Shown here one piece after another: positions 16,125 through 23,836 of a DNA stretch of 33,639 bases (within the stretch, counting starts at the first letter, position 1; each line of letters starts with the position of its first letter). This DNA is from SVQP01 sp045660125 (lineage in GTDB: Bacteria > Bacillota > Clostridia > Oscillospirales > CAG-272), in assembly GCA_045660125.1 (NCBI GenBank), contig JAZRDG010000123.1, positions 1 to 33,639 on the forward strand, in the 5' to 3' direction. The notes under the pieces were generated by a model, which was not told the DNA's origin, did not search any database, and saw only the letters and a list, made by a program, of their open reading frames with translations. A program made the position numbers and the translations under genes.

Positions 16125-16185
16125 GGGCGGATATGGAATCCGCCCCTACGGGTATCCTCGGACCGTCGAGGACGCCGGTCCCTAC
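16125..16185. repeat. Palindromic intergenic repeat ending in CCCCTAC
   Basis: GGGCGGAT (16125-16132) pairs with ATCCGCCC (16138-16145), followed by CTAC. A second hairpin, GGACCG (16160-16165) / CGGTCC (16176-16181), ends in CTAC again. It belongs to the same family as 12597-12700 and 22537-22564. Confidence 0.75.
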
Positions 16186-16198
16186 AAAACGCATTTAC

Positions 16199-17605
16199 TT
16201 AATCATCAATATCGAGGTGCTCCAGCGCGCTCTTCTTTTCGATGATCTTGGCGTCGCCGTGCTTGACAAAGAACATGGTGACAAACGAGAAGACCACGAA
16301 TACGCAGCCGAACAGGAAGAACACCTGACGCATGCCGATCAGGTCATACAAAGCACCCGAAGCGATGGGCGCGACGATCTGCGCGGACATGGATGCGGTG
16401 TAATAATAGCCCGTGTACTTGCCCACGTCGCCGCCGCGTGCAAGCTCGACCACCATGGGGAAGGAATTGACGTTGATGGTTGCCCAGCCGATGCCTGCCA
16501 AGCTGAAGATGGGGTACATGATCCACGCGGGCGTGGTGGGCTCGATGAAATGACCGATCAGGAACGCACTTGCCAAGATCACGATACCGCCCAGAATTGC
16601 CTTTCTGCGTCCGATCTTGGACGAGATAATGCCCACGGGGATATACGACACGATCGCCGCAGCCTGCGCCACGATCATGGTCAAATTGAAGTCAAAGCCC
16701 AGAATGTTGGTTGCGTAGACCGAGTACTTACTGGTAATCGAGTTATAACCGATATACCACAGCGCAACGGATGCAAGAATGAGCAACAGCGAGATCAGCT
16801 CTGCCTTTGCAAGCTTGCGCTTGGGCGTGCCGTCCTCGGCGGAGGTTTCCTCCAAGCCAAGGCGTACCGAATCCGCCTCCATCTCGGCAGCCCACTTGGG
16901 CTCTTTGACGGTCAGCATAAACACGATCAGACCCACCAGCATGACCGATACCACGGCTACGACGTAGCCCGTATACTGCATGTAATGGTTCTTGGAGGTT
17001 GCGAACACCATACCCAGCGCCAGCACGATAATGCCGCCTGCAGTACCCGTCAGGTTAATGATGGCATTTGCCTTGGAGCGCAACGGCTTGACCGTGACGT
17101 CGGGCATGAGCGCAACCGCAGGAGAGCGGAAGGTTGCCATGGCAACCAATACGACAAGCAGCGTTGCGATAAAGCCGATAAAGGGTAAGGGGTTGGCAAT
17201 GGTCAACTCGACCGTGGTCTTTCTGAGCAGCTCTGCAAACTCGGCATCTGCCATTGTTCCCTGCTCCAGCGCGGGAACGCCCGCAGCCACCACCTGCGCC
17301 AGCTGATAGTTATCGATCAGCGTCAGGGCTACGAAGGATGCGGTTGCCACCAGCGTACCAATCAGGATAAAGGGCGTGCGCTTGCCCATTTTGGTATTGA
17401 CCTTGTCCGACAGCGCGCCGAACAGGGGCAGCATAAATACGGCTAAAATGTTATCGATCGACATGACCGCACCCGATGCGGTTTGCGGCAGACCGAAATG
17501 GTTGGTCAAGATCAGCGGCACAATAGCGTCGTACGCCTGCCAGAAGGCAGAGATCAGAAAGAACGCCATGCCTACAAGGATCACTCTTTTGTAATTCAGC
17601 TTCAT
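16199..17605 (-). CDS. MFS sugar transporter (GPH/SLC45-like)
   Basis: This 468-residue integral membrane protein has about 12 hydrophobic helices in two halves. The major facilitator signature after helix 2 reads GALSDKVNTKMGKRTPFI (about residues 63-80), the form seen in GPH-type sugar:cation symporters and sucrose-type carriers. A charged central loop (about 230-275) separates the halves, and SKIGRRKAI marks the equivalent loop of the second half. It most likely imports a glycoside or oligosaccharide. It lies 93 bp downstream of a glycosidase gene on the same strand, so the transported sugar is probably that enzyme's substrate. The gene follows GAAAGGAAA. It appears to have an added promoter of its own in the gap, next to an inverted repeat. 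Confidence 0.9.
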   Translation of the reverse strand: MKLNYKRVILVGMAFFLISAFWQAYDAIVPLILTNHFGLPQTASGAVMSIDNILAVFMLPLFGALSDKVNTKMGKRTPFILIGTLVATASFVALTLIDNYQLAQVVAAGVPALEQGTMADAEFAELLRKTTVELTIANPLPFIGFIATLLVVLVAMATFRSPAVALMPDVTVKPLRSKANAIINLTGTAGGIIVLALGMVFATSKNHYMQYTGYVVAVVSVMLVGLIVFMLTVKEPKWAAEMEADSVRLGLEETSAEDGTPKRKLAKAELISLLLILASVALWYIGYNSITSKYSVYATNILGFDFNLTMIVAQAAAIVSYIPVGIISSKIGRRKAILGGIVILASAFLIGHFIEPTTPAWIMYPIFSLAGIGWATINVNSFPMVVELARGGDVGKYTGYYYTASMSAQIVAPIASGALYDLIGMRQVFFLFGCVFVVFSFVTMFFVKHGDAKIIEKKSALEHLDIDD

Positions 17606-17646
17606 AACAGTTTCCTTTCAAGGTGTGATAAGGGCTTACTATTATT

Positions 17647-17675
17647 ATAGTACCATATTCAGGTTACAATTGCAA
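17647..17675 (-). promoter_or_regulatory. Possible internal promoter of the MFS gene
   Basis: On the minus strand, TTGCAA (17670-17675) and TACTAT (17647-17652) are separated by 17 bp. A perfect TATAAT also overlaps (17644-17649), with a spacing of 20 bp to the same -35 box. Confidence 0.45.
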
Positions 17676-17686
17676 CGCTTTTGCAA
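17670..17686. promoter_or_regulatory. Inverted repeat TTGCAA-N5-TTGCAA, putative operator
   Basis: Each TTGCAA is self-complementary, so the 17-bp block is a symmetrical site. It covers the -35 box of the MFS promoter and starts 12 bp after the end of the glycosidase gene, a position suited to repression. Confidence 0.4.
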
Positions 17687-17698
17687 AAACTTAATACC

Positions 17699-19951
17699 TT
17701 AATCCAAAAGCGGCGGGCAGAGATATACGTCCGAGGTATAGTCGGTGTGCGCGGCATCCACCTGCAGCACCCAAACGTTCAGCTCGCGATCCAGCATGTC
17801 CTCGGTCACGGGAATGTAGTAGGTATAGTGATGATCCATAAAGACCACGCGGGATTCCCATACGTTTGCAAGATACGTGGGTGCGCGCTCAGCTGCACCG
17901 ATCGCGCCCTCGCCAAGCTCCACTGCGGCGTACGCGCCCTCAAGTCCGTGCTCGCCCTCAAGCGCTACCGAAAGATACGAGCCGGGTACCCAATCGCGGC
18001 GGTCAACCTTGACCGTCACCTTTTGCGCACCGATCACGGGGCGATCCTTGGTGGAAGGAATAAGGTTATTGGCATGCGGTGCTGCGAGGGTCAGCGCCTC
18101 GCCGTTCTTATACAGCGTAATGCGGCTGATGCGATCCATGGGCTTTGGCACGCGCACATAACGCACGCCACCGTCCAGCGCAAAGGACAGCACCATTCTC
18201 TTACCCTTACTCTCGTAGATATCATGCGTATAATTGCGCACCACGCCAACGCTCATCTCGCCAATCTCAGAGTAAGTTCCCTTGCCTGCATCGTGCCAAG
18301 CCAGCAGATCGGCAGAATAGTCAAGATGCTCGGGGAAAATTTGCGTGGGAGCTTCATCGGTGGGCTGATCGGGTGCGAAGAACTCGATCTCAATGCGATC
18401 TGCATCCATCACGCCGCCAAAGTCCACGCGCAGGCATCCGCCGTCAATACGCGTGCCCGTGCCCCACAAGAAACGGGAGTTGCCGTCAAAGAAGGTATCG
18501 GGGTTGCCGTCAAAGGCGTATGCATTCTCGCAGCCGCGCAAAATATAGGTATTTTGCGCAAAGAAGGCATCACGCGCTGCCTTGACCTGCGGTACGCTGG
18601 TCTCTCCTGCGCGCTTTTGGCAGCGGCTTTCCAGGGAGTCGTTATTCATGGCAAACAGCGTGGATTCGATCAGCTTTTCTGCGTGCGTGGGCACTGCAAC
18701 CGATGCGGTCGTGCCCAGCTTTTTGATGCGCGGCAGCGCACGGACAAGCTCGTAGCCGTCGCGACCGATCACGCGGTGCGGCTGCTCACAAAGCAGTTCG
18801 GGTGCAAGTGCGCTCTCGCAGATCTCCAGCAGCACTGCACGGAAGGGCTCAACCGTAATCTTGGCGACCGCACCGTACGCGTATTCGCCCAGCTTGTAGG
18901 TCGCAGGATGGTGGCAGATGACCGTGACAGAGTCGCAGACTTCAAGCCCGATCTCGCTATCAAGCTTGATCTCAAACTCCTTAGCCTCCCAAGTGGGGTT
19001 ACCAAAGGTCAGCACACGCACCTTACCGTTGCCGCGTGCGACCGCGTTCTGTCCGTACTTTTGCTCGGGCAGCAGCATGCCGTCCACCAGAATATCGTTG
19101 AGTCTGCGGTGCAGATTATAAATATGCGCAAGTCTGGGCTGCTCCTTATCGGTCAGCAGCCAGGGGTTGCCGTAAATCTCGGGGGCAAGGATGAGGTTGC
19201 GGTTGAACGCCTGATACACAAGGTCGTCCTCAAAGCGATCCATGCAGGAGGACAGGCACACGCCGTGGTCCTCGGTCAGGCGGCGCAAGCCGTCGGTCTC
19301 GCCGCGTGTGAAAATAAACGCGCGGTTGTGCGGCGCGGTGCACTGATTATAAGAGAAAATGTCCACGTAGGTCTCAGCTCCCTGCCAAAGGAAGGTGGTA
19401 GCGTACTTGTCTCCCTCGCCAAGGTCAAGGCGATGGTTGAGCAGCACAAGATCGGGCGAATACTTGCGGCATTCCGCCTGTACCTCGCAGAAGTTTCTGC
19501 GCACGTCCTCTCGCAGCTCTCCGCAAACGCCGTCCATCTTGAACAGCGCAAAATGGTGATCGCGGCAAAGGGATACCAAAAGCTCGCGGCGTGCAGCGGC
19601 AGTCTGCTCGTCCTCGCCGTAGCCGTCGGGACCCATCCAAACGCCCATGCGTGCACCGATGTCGGCAGCTGCCTTGACAACGGGCGCATATCCGTTCGGG
19701 TACTGGCGCGAAAGCTTGGGACCGTCCAGCGTTTCGTACGTGCCGTTTGCGCCGTCCAGATTGCCCGCATCCCATGCGTAAATATCCAGCTGCATACCGT
19801 ACGCGTCACGCATCCACTTGAAATACTCCAGATTGATCAGCGTTTGCGCCTCGGTAGCGCCCTCGTTGGTATTGTTGATCCATGAAAAATATTGTGCGTG
19901 CGAGGGCGTTTTTTCATCCGCGCCCGCAGTCAGTTTGGTCTTTTCGCTCAT
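17699..19951 (-). CDS. Clan GH-D-like glycosidase (alpha-galactosidase-like) with discoidin-like C-terminal region
   Basis: This 750-residue protein has no signal peptide. The N-terminal ~300 residues look like a (beta/alpha)8 barrel: YFSWINNTNEG (21-31), LDIYAWDAG (55-63), ARMGVWMGPDGYG (100-112), and FALFKMDG, where K138-x-D140 matches the K-x-D nucleophile motif of GH27/GH36 alpha-galactosidases. The acid/base residue is uncertain; the SSCMDRFEDD segment (about 234-243) is a candidate. A beta-rich middle region follows. A galactose-binding/F5-8-type-C-like region spans about 465-620 (AFDGNPDTFFDG, LRVDFGG, IEIEFF), and a further beta domain completes the protein. The start follows AAAGGA by ten bases. 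Promoter TTGACG-17-TACAAT lies upstream and the transporter gene downstream. Activity on galactosides is inferred from the fold only. Confidence 0.78.
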   Translation of the reverse strand: MSEKTKLTAGADEKTPSHAQYFSWINNTNEGATEAQTLINLEYFKWMRDAYGMQLDIYAWDAGNLDGANGTYETLDGPKLSRQYPNGYAPVVKAAADIGARMGVWMGPDGYGEDEQTAAARRELLVSLCRDHHFALFKMDGVCGELREDVRRNFCEVQAECRKYSPDLVLLNHRLDLGEGDKYATTFLWQGAETYVDIFSYNQCTAPHNRAFIFTRGETDGLRRLTEDHGVCLSSCMDRFEDDLVYQAFNRNLILAPEIYGNPWLLTDKEQPRLAHIYNLHRRLNDILVDGMLLPEQKYGQNAVARGNGKVRVLTFGNPTWEAKEFEIKLDSEIGLEVCDSVTVICHHPATYKLGEYAYGAVAKITVEPFRAVLLEICESALAPELLCEQPHRVIGRDGYELVRALPRIKKLGTTASVAVPTHAEKLIESTLFAMNNDSLESRCQKRAGETSVPQVKAARDAFFAQNTYILRGCENAYAFDGNPDTFFDGNSRFLWGTGTRIDGGCLRVDFGGVMDADRIEIEFFAPDQPTDEAPTQIFPEHLDYSADLLAWHDAGKGTYSEIGEMSVGVVRNYTHDIYESKGKRMVLSFALDGGVRYVRVPKPMDRISRITLYKNGEALTLAAPHANNLIPSTKDRPVIGAQKVTVKVDRRDWVPGSYLSVALEGEHGLEGAYAAVELGEGAIGAAERAPTYLANVWESRVVFMDHHYTYYIPVTEDMLDRELNVWVLQVDAAHTDYTSDVYLCPPLLD

Positions 19952-19983
19952 ACTTGCACCGTCCTTTGCTTCACTTTATTGAT

Positions 19984-20012
19984 ATTGTACCATATTTTGG
20001 AGGGTTCGTCAA
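19984..20012 (-). promoter_or_regulatory. Sigma-A promoter of the GH-D-like glycosidase / MFS operon
   Basis: On the minus strand, TTGACG (20007-20012) and TACAAT (19984-19989) have a 17-bp spacer, about 33 bp upstream of the start codon. Confidence 0.85.
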
Positions 20013-20015
20013 GGA

Positions 20016-20027
20016 TGAAATATTTCA
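20016..20027. promoter_or_regulatory. 12-bp perfect palindrome upstream of the glycosidase promoter
   Basis: TGAAATATTTCA is centred about 44 bp upstream of the expected transcription start of the minus-strand glycosidase operon, a typical position for an activator site. The regulator is unknown. Confidence 0.35.
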
Positions 20028-20055
20028 CGGGTAAAAATGCTGCGAAATATAACGC

Positions 20056-20127
20056 GCAAGGGGGAGAGTGCTCGCAAGATACATGGCTCAATGCGTGTTT
20101 GACCGTACACGCATGACTCTCTCTTGC
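20056..20127. repeat. 72-bp imperfect inverted repeat upstream of ECF operon B
   Basis: The outer arms GCAAGGGGGAGAGT (20056-20069) and ACTCTCTCTTGC (20116-20127) pair with two extra G on the left. The inner arms ATGCGTGT (20091-20098) and ACACGCAT (20107-20114) pair perfectly around an 8-base loop. The right arm runs into the -35 box of the sigma promoter. No ORF is present. Confidence 0.7.
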
Positions 20128-20152
20128 AATTTTTCAAAAAATATGATAAAAT
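20124..20152 (+). promoter_or_regulatory. Promoter of ECF operon B
   Basis: TTGCAA (20124-20129) and TAAAAT (20147-20152) are separated by 17 bp. The same stretch also carries the block shared with operon A (20123-20139 and TGTTGTC at 20152-20158), so vegetative and ECF-type recognition may overlap. Confidence 0.6.
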
Positions 20153-20223
20153 GTTGTCACCCAAAGCCCAAACCGTTCGACATAAAGGATAGAAGCACAT
20201 TTTTGGATGAAAGGAGCAAACGT

Positions 20224-20772
20224 ATGCAAGACCGCGACATTATTGAGCTGTACTACGCACGCGATGAGCGCGCGATTTCAGAATCTTCTGACAAATACGG
20301 CTCGTATTGCTTAGGTATTGCGCAAAGGATATTGCGCAATATGCAAGATGCCGAGGAATGCGTTAACGACACGTGGGTGCGCGCCTGGAATGCCATTCCT
20401 CCTGCCCGCCCCGATTACCTGCAGCAATTCTTGGGTGGCATTACGCGACACGTCTCGCTTGATAAGTACCGTCAAAATAAAAGGCGCGGCGCGCCCACGG
20501 TTGCCATTGACGAGCTTTGCGAGGTGGTCGCCTCGGACGTCAACGTGGTAACGCAGGCAGAAGAGCGCGAAATGCTTGTCGCCATCGACCGTTTTCTTTG
20601 GTCGCTGCCCGAGCGCGAATGTAACGTGTTCATTCGCCGCTACTACCACTTTGACGAGATCAAGGACATTGCTAAGAGATACGGACTGACGCAGACCAAC
20701 GCCAAAAAAATTCTATCCCGCACACGCAAATCCTTACGCGAATTTCTCGAAAAGGAGGGCTATACGGTATGA
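20224..20772 (+). CDS. ECF-type RNA polymerase sigma factor, operon B
   Basis: This 182-residue protein has region 2 at about 10-80 (AEECVNDTWVRAWNAIPPARPD), a basic linker (YRQNKRRG), and region 4 at about 120-180 with a helix-turn-helix (AKRYGLTQTNAKKILSRTRKSLREFL). The start at 20224 is chosen for the GGAG seven bases upstream; an upstream in-frame extension runs through the promoter and is rejected. It is clearly paralogous to the operon A factor, with the same opening (DIIELYYARDERAISE against QIIALYNGRDERAIKE), but region 4 differs much more. Its TGA overlaps the next ATG (ATGA), coupling it to the membrane protein. Confidence 0.93.
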   Translation: MQDRDIIELYYARDERAISESSDKYGSYCLGIAQRILRNMQDAEECVNDTWVRAWNAIPPARPDYLQQFLGGITRHVSLDKYRQNKRRGAPTVAIDELCEVVASDVNVVTQAEEREMLVAIDRFLWSLPERECNVFIRRYYHFDEIKDIAKRYGLTQTNAKKILSRTRKSLREFLEKEGYTV

Positions 20773-22436
20773 ACGAACAGAAATTCACAGAGTTACTGGG
20801 CGGCATTGACCCCGCGTTGGTCGCACGCGCCGAGCAAAGCGTACCCATGCGCAAAAAGCCGATCTTCAAGCGCGTCTTGATCGCAGCGGTGGCTGCTATG
20901 CTTGCCATGTCAATGCTGTTGGGCGCAGCGGCAATCGCCCTGATCCCCAAGACCTATGATCTGGATTATGAAGTTCCCAAGCACGAACATGCAAACAAGC
21001 TCACACAGATCTTTTACACCGAGAACGGTAAGATCAAGCGACAAAACGTGCTGCTCCCCCCCACCGAGCAAAACGTATTTATGACCTGGAAGCATCTTAA
21101 TACGGTTGGTGACGAGGTCAAAATCGTCAATTATGCCGTACAGACCGACGATGCGCAGGCAACAGTCGTGCCGGGCACGCTGTGGGAATATTTGCAGCAA
21201 ACATTCTCCCCTGCATCGGGAACCGTGACCGTCACACTCTCACCCGAGATCACGTCCTACGAGAACTATGACGCGCTGATCGAGTCACTGACCGAGACCT
21301 TTGCCAAATATTCCGGCATTGATCCCGAACAGGTCAAAATTCTGATAGATGGGGAGCAGAGCATCCTTATCGGCGGGTTGAAATTCTATCACATCCTGCA
21401 GGAGCAGCCTGTGTTCGCAGGCGGGCAGTTTGACATTAGGGTGGGCATGACCAACGTATCCGATTATGATATTGAATTCACCGGCGCCTGGAGCGACTTT
21501 GCCCCCAAGGCAAAATTGCGCGCTGCCTCCATGATTTACGTAGAGCAGCTACTCCTTCCCCTGCCAAACGACAGCACGACCGAGATTGCCGAATACCGTC
21601 TTGCTCCCGGTGAGAGCCGTGAAATCACCTACACCTTTGAGATTCCCGCAGATGCCCCCACGGGTTCTTACGATTTGATCCTCTCCTTTGGAGAATCCAG
21701 CATGACGTTTGAGGGCGCGGTGGAGGTAGTGGTATTCAGCGAGCCTGCCATTGGCACCCTGGAATTCTACCATGCCCCAAGTGGAATCTCCACCACGCTT
21801 GGCAGCACGGTTTCGATCTCAGTGGGTATGTTGAATATTTCGGATGTTCCCCTCTATTTCACCGGCCCGCGCAGCGAGTTTGTCCCCGATGCAGTGCTTC
21901 ATATGGACGATATTGTCATCCATCACGACGACAGAGAACTCACCGGCGAATACGACACACATATGTGTAGGGTTGGCGAAGCAATCGAGGTAACCCATAT
22001 ATTCCAAATCCCGAACGATATCCCCGCAGGTGCGTATGATCTGACGATCTCCTTTGCGGGACAGAGCTTGACCCTTAAGGAGGCGGTCATCATTCTGTGC
22101 CGTGAGGAAATAGATACGCCGTTTGATCCCGACACGCTGTTTGACTATGAAATGCAATATAAGCCGACTTATGAGGACTATTTGCAGATCAGGGAAGGCA
22201 TGACGGTGGAAGAAGTGGTCGCAATTCTTGGAAAACCGCACGGCTTGGATGCTGCGGTAGGCAGCAAGTATTTGTGCTGGACAACGGCAGACGGCGCAAG
22301 CTGCGCAATCAAGGTGACTTCCCCGAATGCGACGGAGGGTTGGACGGATTGGGCAGACATTCTTCAGCCACATTACGGTGGAGCAACCGTGGTGCATCAT
22401 AACTATTACGGCTCGGTGTCGGATGAAGACGGGTAA
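20769..22436 (+). CDS. Single-pass membrane protein, putative anti-sigma/sensor, operon B
   Basis: This 555-residue protein is a paralog of the operon A membrane protein: a short cytoplasmic N-terminus (1-35, with the shared GGIDPALVARAE motif), one membrane helix (about 36-59), then IPKTYDLDYE as in operon A (IPKTLELDYE). The extracellular part has the shared SPEITSYENYDALIESL segment followed by two tandem BsuPI-like beta-sandwich modules (about 200-320 and 328-445; each has F-Y-H, V-G-M, then Y-D-L-x-x-S-F). The C-terminus (about 465-530) differs from copy A and looks like a BamE/SmpA-type fold: YEDYLQIREGMTVEEVVAIL, then GKP and a YLCW strand. There is no zinc-binding anti-sigma motif. 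Coupling to the sigma gene supports a regulator role, but binding is not proven. It could sense envelope or cell-wall state. Confidence 0.85.
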   Translation: MNEQKFTELLGGIDPALVARAEQSVPMRKKPIFKRVLIAAVAAMLAMSMLLGAAAIALIPKTYDLDYEVPKHEHANKLTQIFYTENGKIKRQNVLLPPTEQNVFMTWKHLNTVGDEVKIVNYAVQTDDAQATVVPGTLWEYLQQTFSPASGTVTVTLSPEITSYENYDALIESLTETFAKYSGIDPEQVKILIDGEQSILIGGLKFYHILQEQPVFAGGQFDIRVGMTNVSDYDIEFTGAWSDFAPKAKLRAASMIYVEQLLLPLPNDSTTEIAEYRLAPGESREITYTFEIPADAPTGSYDLILSFGESSMTFEGAVEVVVFSEPAIGTLEFYHAPSGISTTLGSTVSISVGMLNISDVPLYFTGPRSEFVPDAVLHMDDIVIHHDDRELTGEYDTHMCRVGEAIEVTHIFQIPNDIPAGAYDLTISFAGQSLTLKEAVIILCREEIDTPFDPDTLFDYEMQYKPTYEDYLQIREGMTVEEVVAILGKPHGLDAAVGSKYLCWTTADGASCAIKVTSPNATEGWTDWADILQPHYGGATVVHHNYYGSVSDEDG

Positions 22437-22466
22437 TAAAATCCCATATGCATGCGCAGACACACG

Positions 22467-22488
22467 GAGGGGATGCCGCGATCCCCTC
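22467..22488. repeat. Small perfect hairpin before the operon B terminator
   Basis: GAGGGGAT pairs with ATCCCCTC around a 6-base GCCGCG loop. It has no T-run, and looks like a member or remnant of the local palindrome family. Confidence 0.7.
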
Positions 22489-22496
22489 AACAATAC

Positions 22497-22530
22497 AAAA
22501 CGAAAAACCGCTCTTTCGAGCGGTTTTTCT
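22497..22530. terminator. Bidirectional terminator, copy 2 of the duplicated 34-bp sequence
   Basis: The stem AAAAACCGCTC (22503-22513) / GAGCGGTTTTT (22518-22528) is identical to 16084-16117. It separates the converging ECF operon B and the minus-strand pls-like operon, and serves both. Confidence 0.93.
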
Positions 22531-22536
22531 GTTATC

Positions 22537-22564
22537 GGGCGGCGGGAGCAAGCCCCCGCCCTAC
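22537..22564. repeat. Palindromic intergenic repeat ending in CCCTAC
   Basis: GGGCGGCGGG (22537-22546) pairs with GCCCCCGCCC (22552-22561) with one mismatch, followed by TAC. The arrangement (34-bp terminator, then GGGCGG palindrome) is the same as at 16084-16185. Confidence 0.75.
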
Positions 22565-22573
22565 GGTATAATT

Positions 22574-23836
22574 TTATTGCAACTTTTCCTTCGCCACGAC
22601 AAGCATGAGCTTGATGCGGTTTTCCTGGTTGACGCGGGTAGCGCCGGGGTCGTACTCGATATCAACGACGTTGAGACGCTCGTCGATGCGGCGCACCTTG
22701 TTGATCATGCCCTTTGCCGCGACGTGGCAAGGCAGGCAGCCGAACGGCTGCACGATCACGATATTCTCATAGCCGTGATCCGCAAACTCCAGCATTTCTG
22801 CGGCAAGATACCAGCCCTCGCCCATGCTGTTGCCCACGTTGATAACGCCCTCGGCTCTCTTTTTGAGATCGTTGACGCGCTCGGGGGGCACGAAATTGGG
22901 ATTTTTCTCGATGGCGGAGATCAGAATATCCTCCATCCAGAACATATACTTCATGGCGATCTCCAAAATCAGACGCTTGAGCGGCTTGCCGCCGTACAGA
23001 CGCAGATCCTCAAGCGCGCCGTTGGTCTTGTAGATACCAAAGCCCAGAATGCTGGGCACGTAAACCTCGCAATCCTGCTCGGCAAGGAACTCTTCAAGGT
23101 GGTTATTACCGGGCGCGGAGTACTTGAGATACAGCTCGCCAATGACCGCAACCTTGACCTTGGGGGTCTTTTTGATCTCGATGGATGCAAAATCGTCCGC
23201 GATCGCCTTGAGATTCTTCTTGATCGCGCCGGGCATCCAGCCCTTGCCCTTGGCAAAGCCCTGACCCAGCTTGGTTGCCCACTTGTCCACCATAGCGTCG
23301 GTCTCGCCCTTATTGACCTCGTAGGGGCGCACCTGATTGGAAAGTATCATGACCATGTCGCCATAGATCAAGCCCGCAACTGCCATCAGAAGTCCAAAGG
23401 GGCTGAGCAATCCGCCCGGATTGAGCTCCATGAGCCACACGTTTGCCGAAATGAACGGCACGTGGGGGTATCCTGCCTTTTCAAACGCCTTGCGCATCAG
23501 GTTGATATAGTTACTGTCACGGCAGCCGCCGCCCGACTGGGTGATGATCATTGCCACCTTATCGGGATCGTACTTACCGCTCTTCATGGTCGCCAGCATC
23601 TGACCCGTGGTCAGCATGGAAGGATAGCACATATCGTTGTGCAGATACTTCTGCGCAAGCTGCAGCACCTCGGGACCGTCGTTTTCCATAATGTCAATCT
23701 TATACCCCTCACGTTGCAGAATGGGGCGCAGGATCTTGAAGTGGATGGGTGCCATGCTGGGAGTCAGAATGGTATATTCCTTTTTCATCTTACGCGTAAA
23801 CTTTACGCGCTCTCTGTAATGCCCTTGCTCCTTCAT
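22574..23836 (-). CDS. plsR: HgdB/BCR-HAD-like reductase subunit, plasmalogen synthase PlsR-like
   Basis: This 420-residue cytoplasmic protein is of the 2-hydroxyglutaryl-CoA dehydratase D-component type. Conserved cysteines that could hold a [4Fe-4S] cluster are C70 (HNDMCYPS), C105 (SGGGCRDSNY), and C367 and C370 (FGCLPCH). Enzymes of this group accept a low-potential electron from an ATP-driven activase to reduce or dehydrate an acyl substrate. The pairing with a two-ATPase activase matches the two-gene pls operon reported in Clostridium perfringens to turn diacyl lipids into plasmalogens without oxygen; the A/R naming is from memory. The start overlaps the upstream stop (ATGA), with GGGAGGGG before it. 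In many Clostridia this subunit is fused to the activase as one ~1400-residue protein. An unrelated CoA dehydratase role cannot be excluded. Confidence 0.75.
   Translation of the reverse strand: MKEQGHYRERVKFTRKMKKEYTILTPSMAPIHFKILRPILQREGYKIDIMENDGPEVLQLAQKYLHNDMCYPSMLTTGQMLATMKSGKYDPDKVAMIITQSGGGCRDSNYINLMRKAFEKAGYPHVPFISANVWLMELNPGGLLSPFGLLMAVAGLIYGDMVMILSNQVRPYEVNKGETDAMVDKWATKLGQGFAKGKGWMPGAIKKNLKAIADDFASIEIKKTPKVKVAVIGELYLKYSAPGNNHLEEFLAEQDCEVYVPSILGFGIYKTNGALEDLRLYGGKPLKRLILEIAMKYMFWMEDILISAIEKNPNFVPPERVNDLKKRAEGVINVGNSMGEGWYLAAEMLEFADHGYENIVIVQPFGCLPCHVAAKGMINKVRRIDERLNVVDIEYDPGATRVNQENRIKLMLVVAKEKLQ

Noticed and set aside
17681..19885. A 734-codon plus-strand open frame opposite the GH-D-like glycosidase.
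   Set aside because: It is an antisense shadow; the minus gene has a promoter, a ribosome binding site and barrel motifs.
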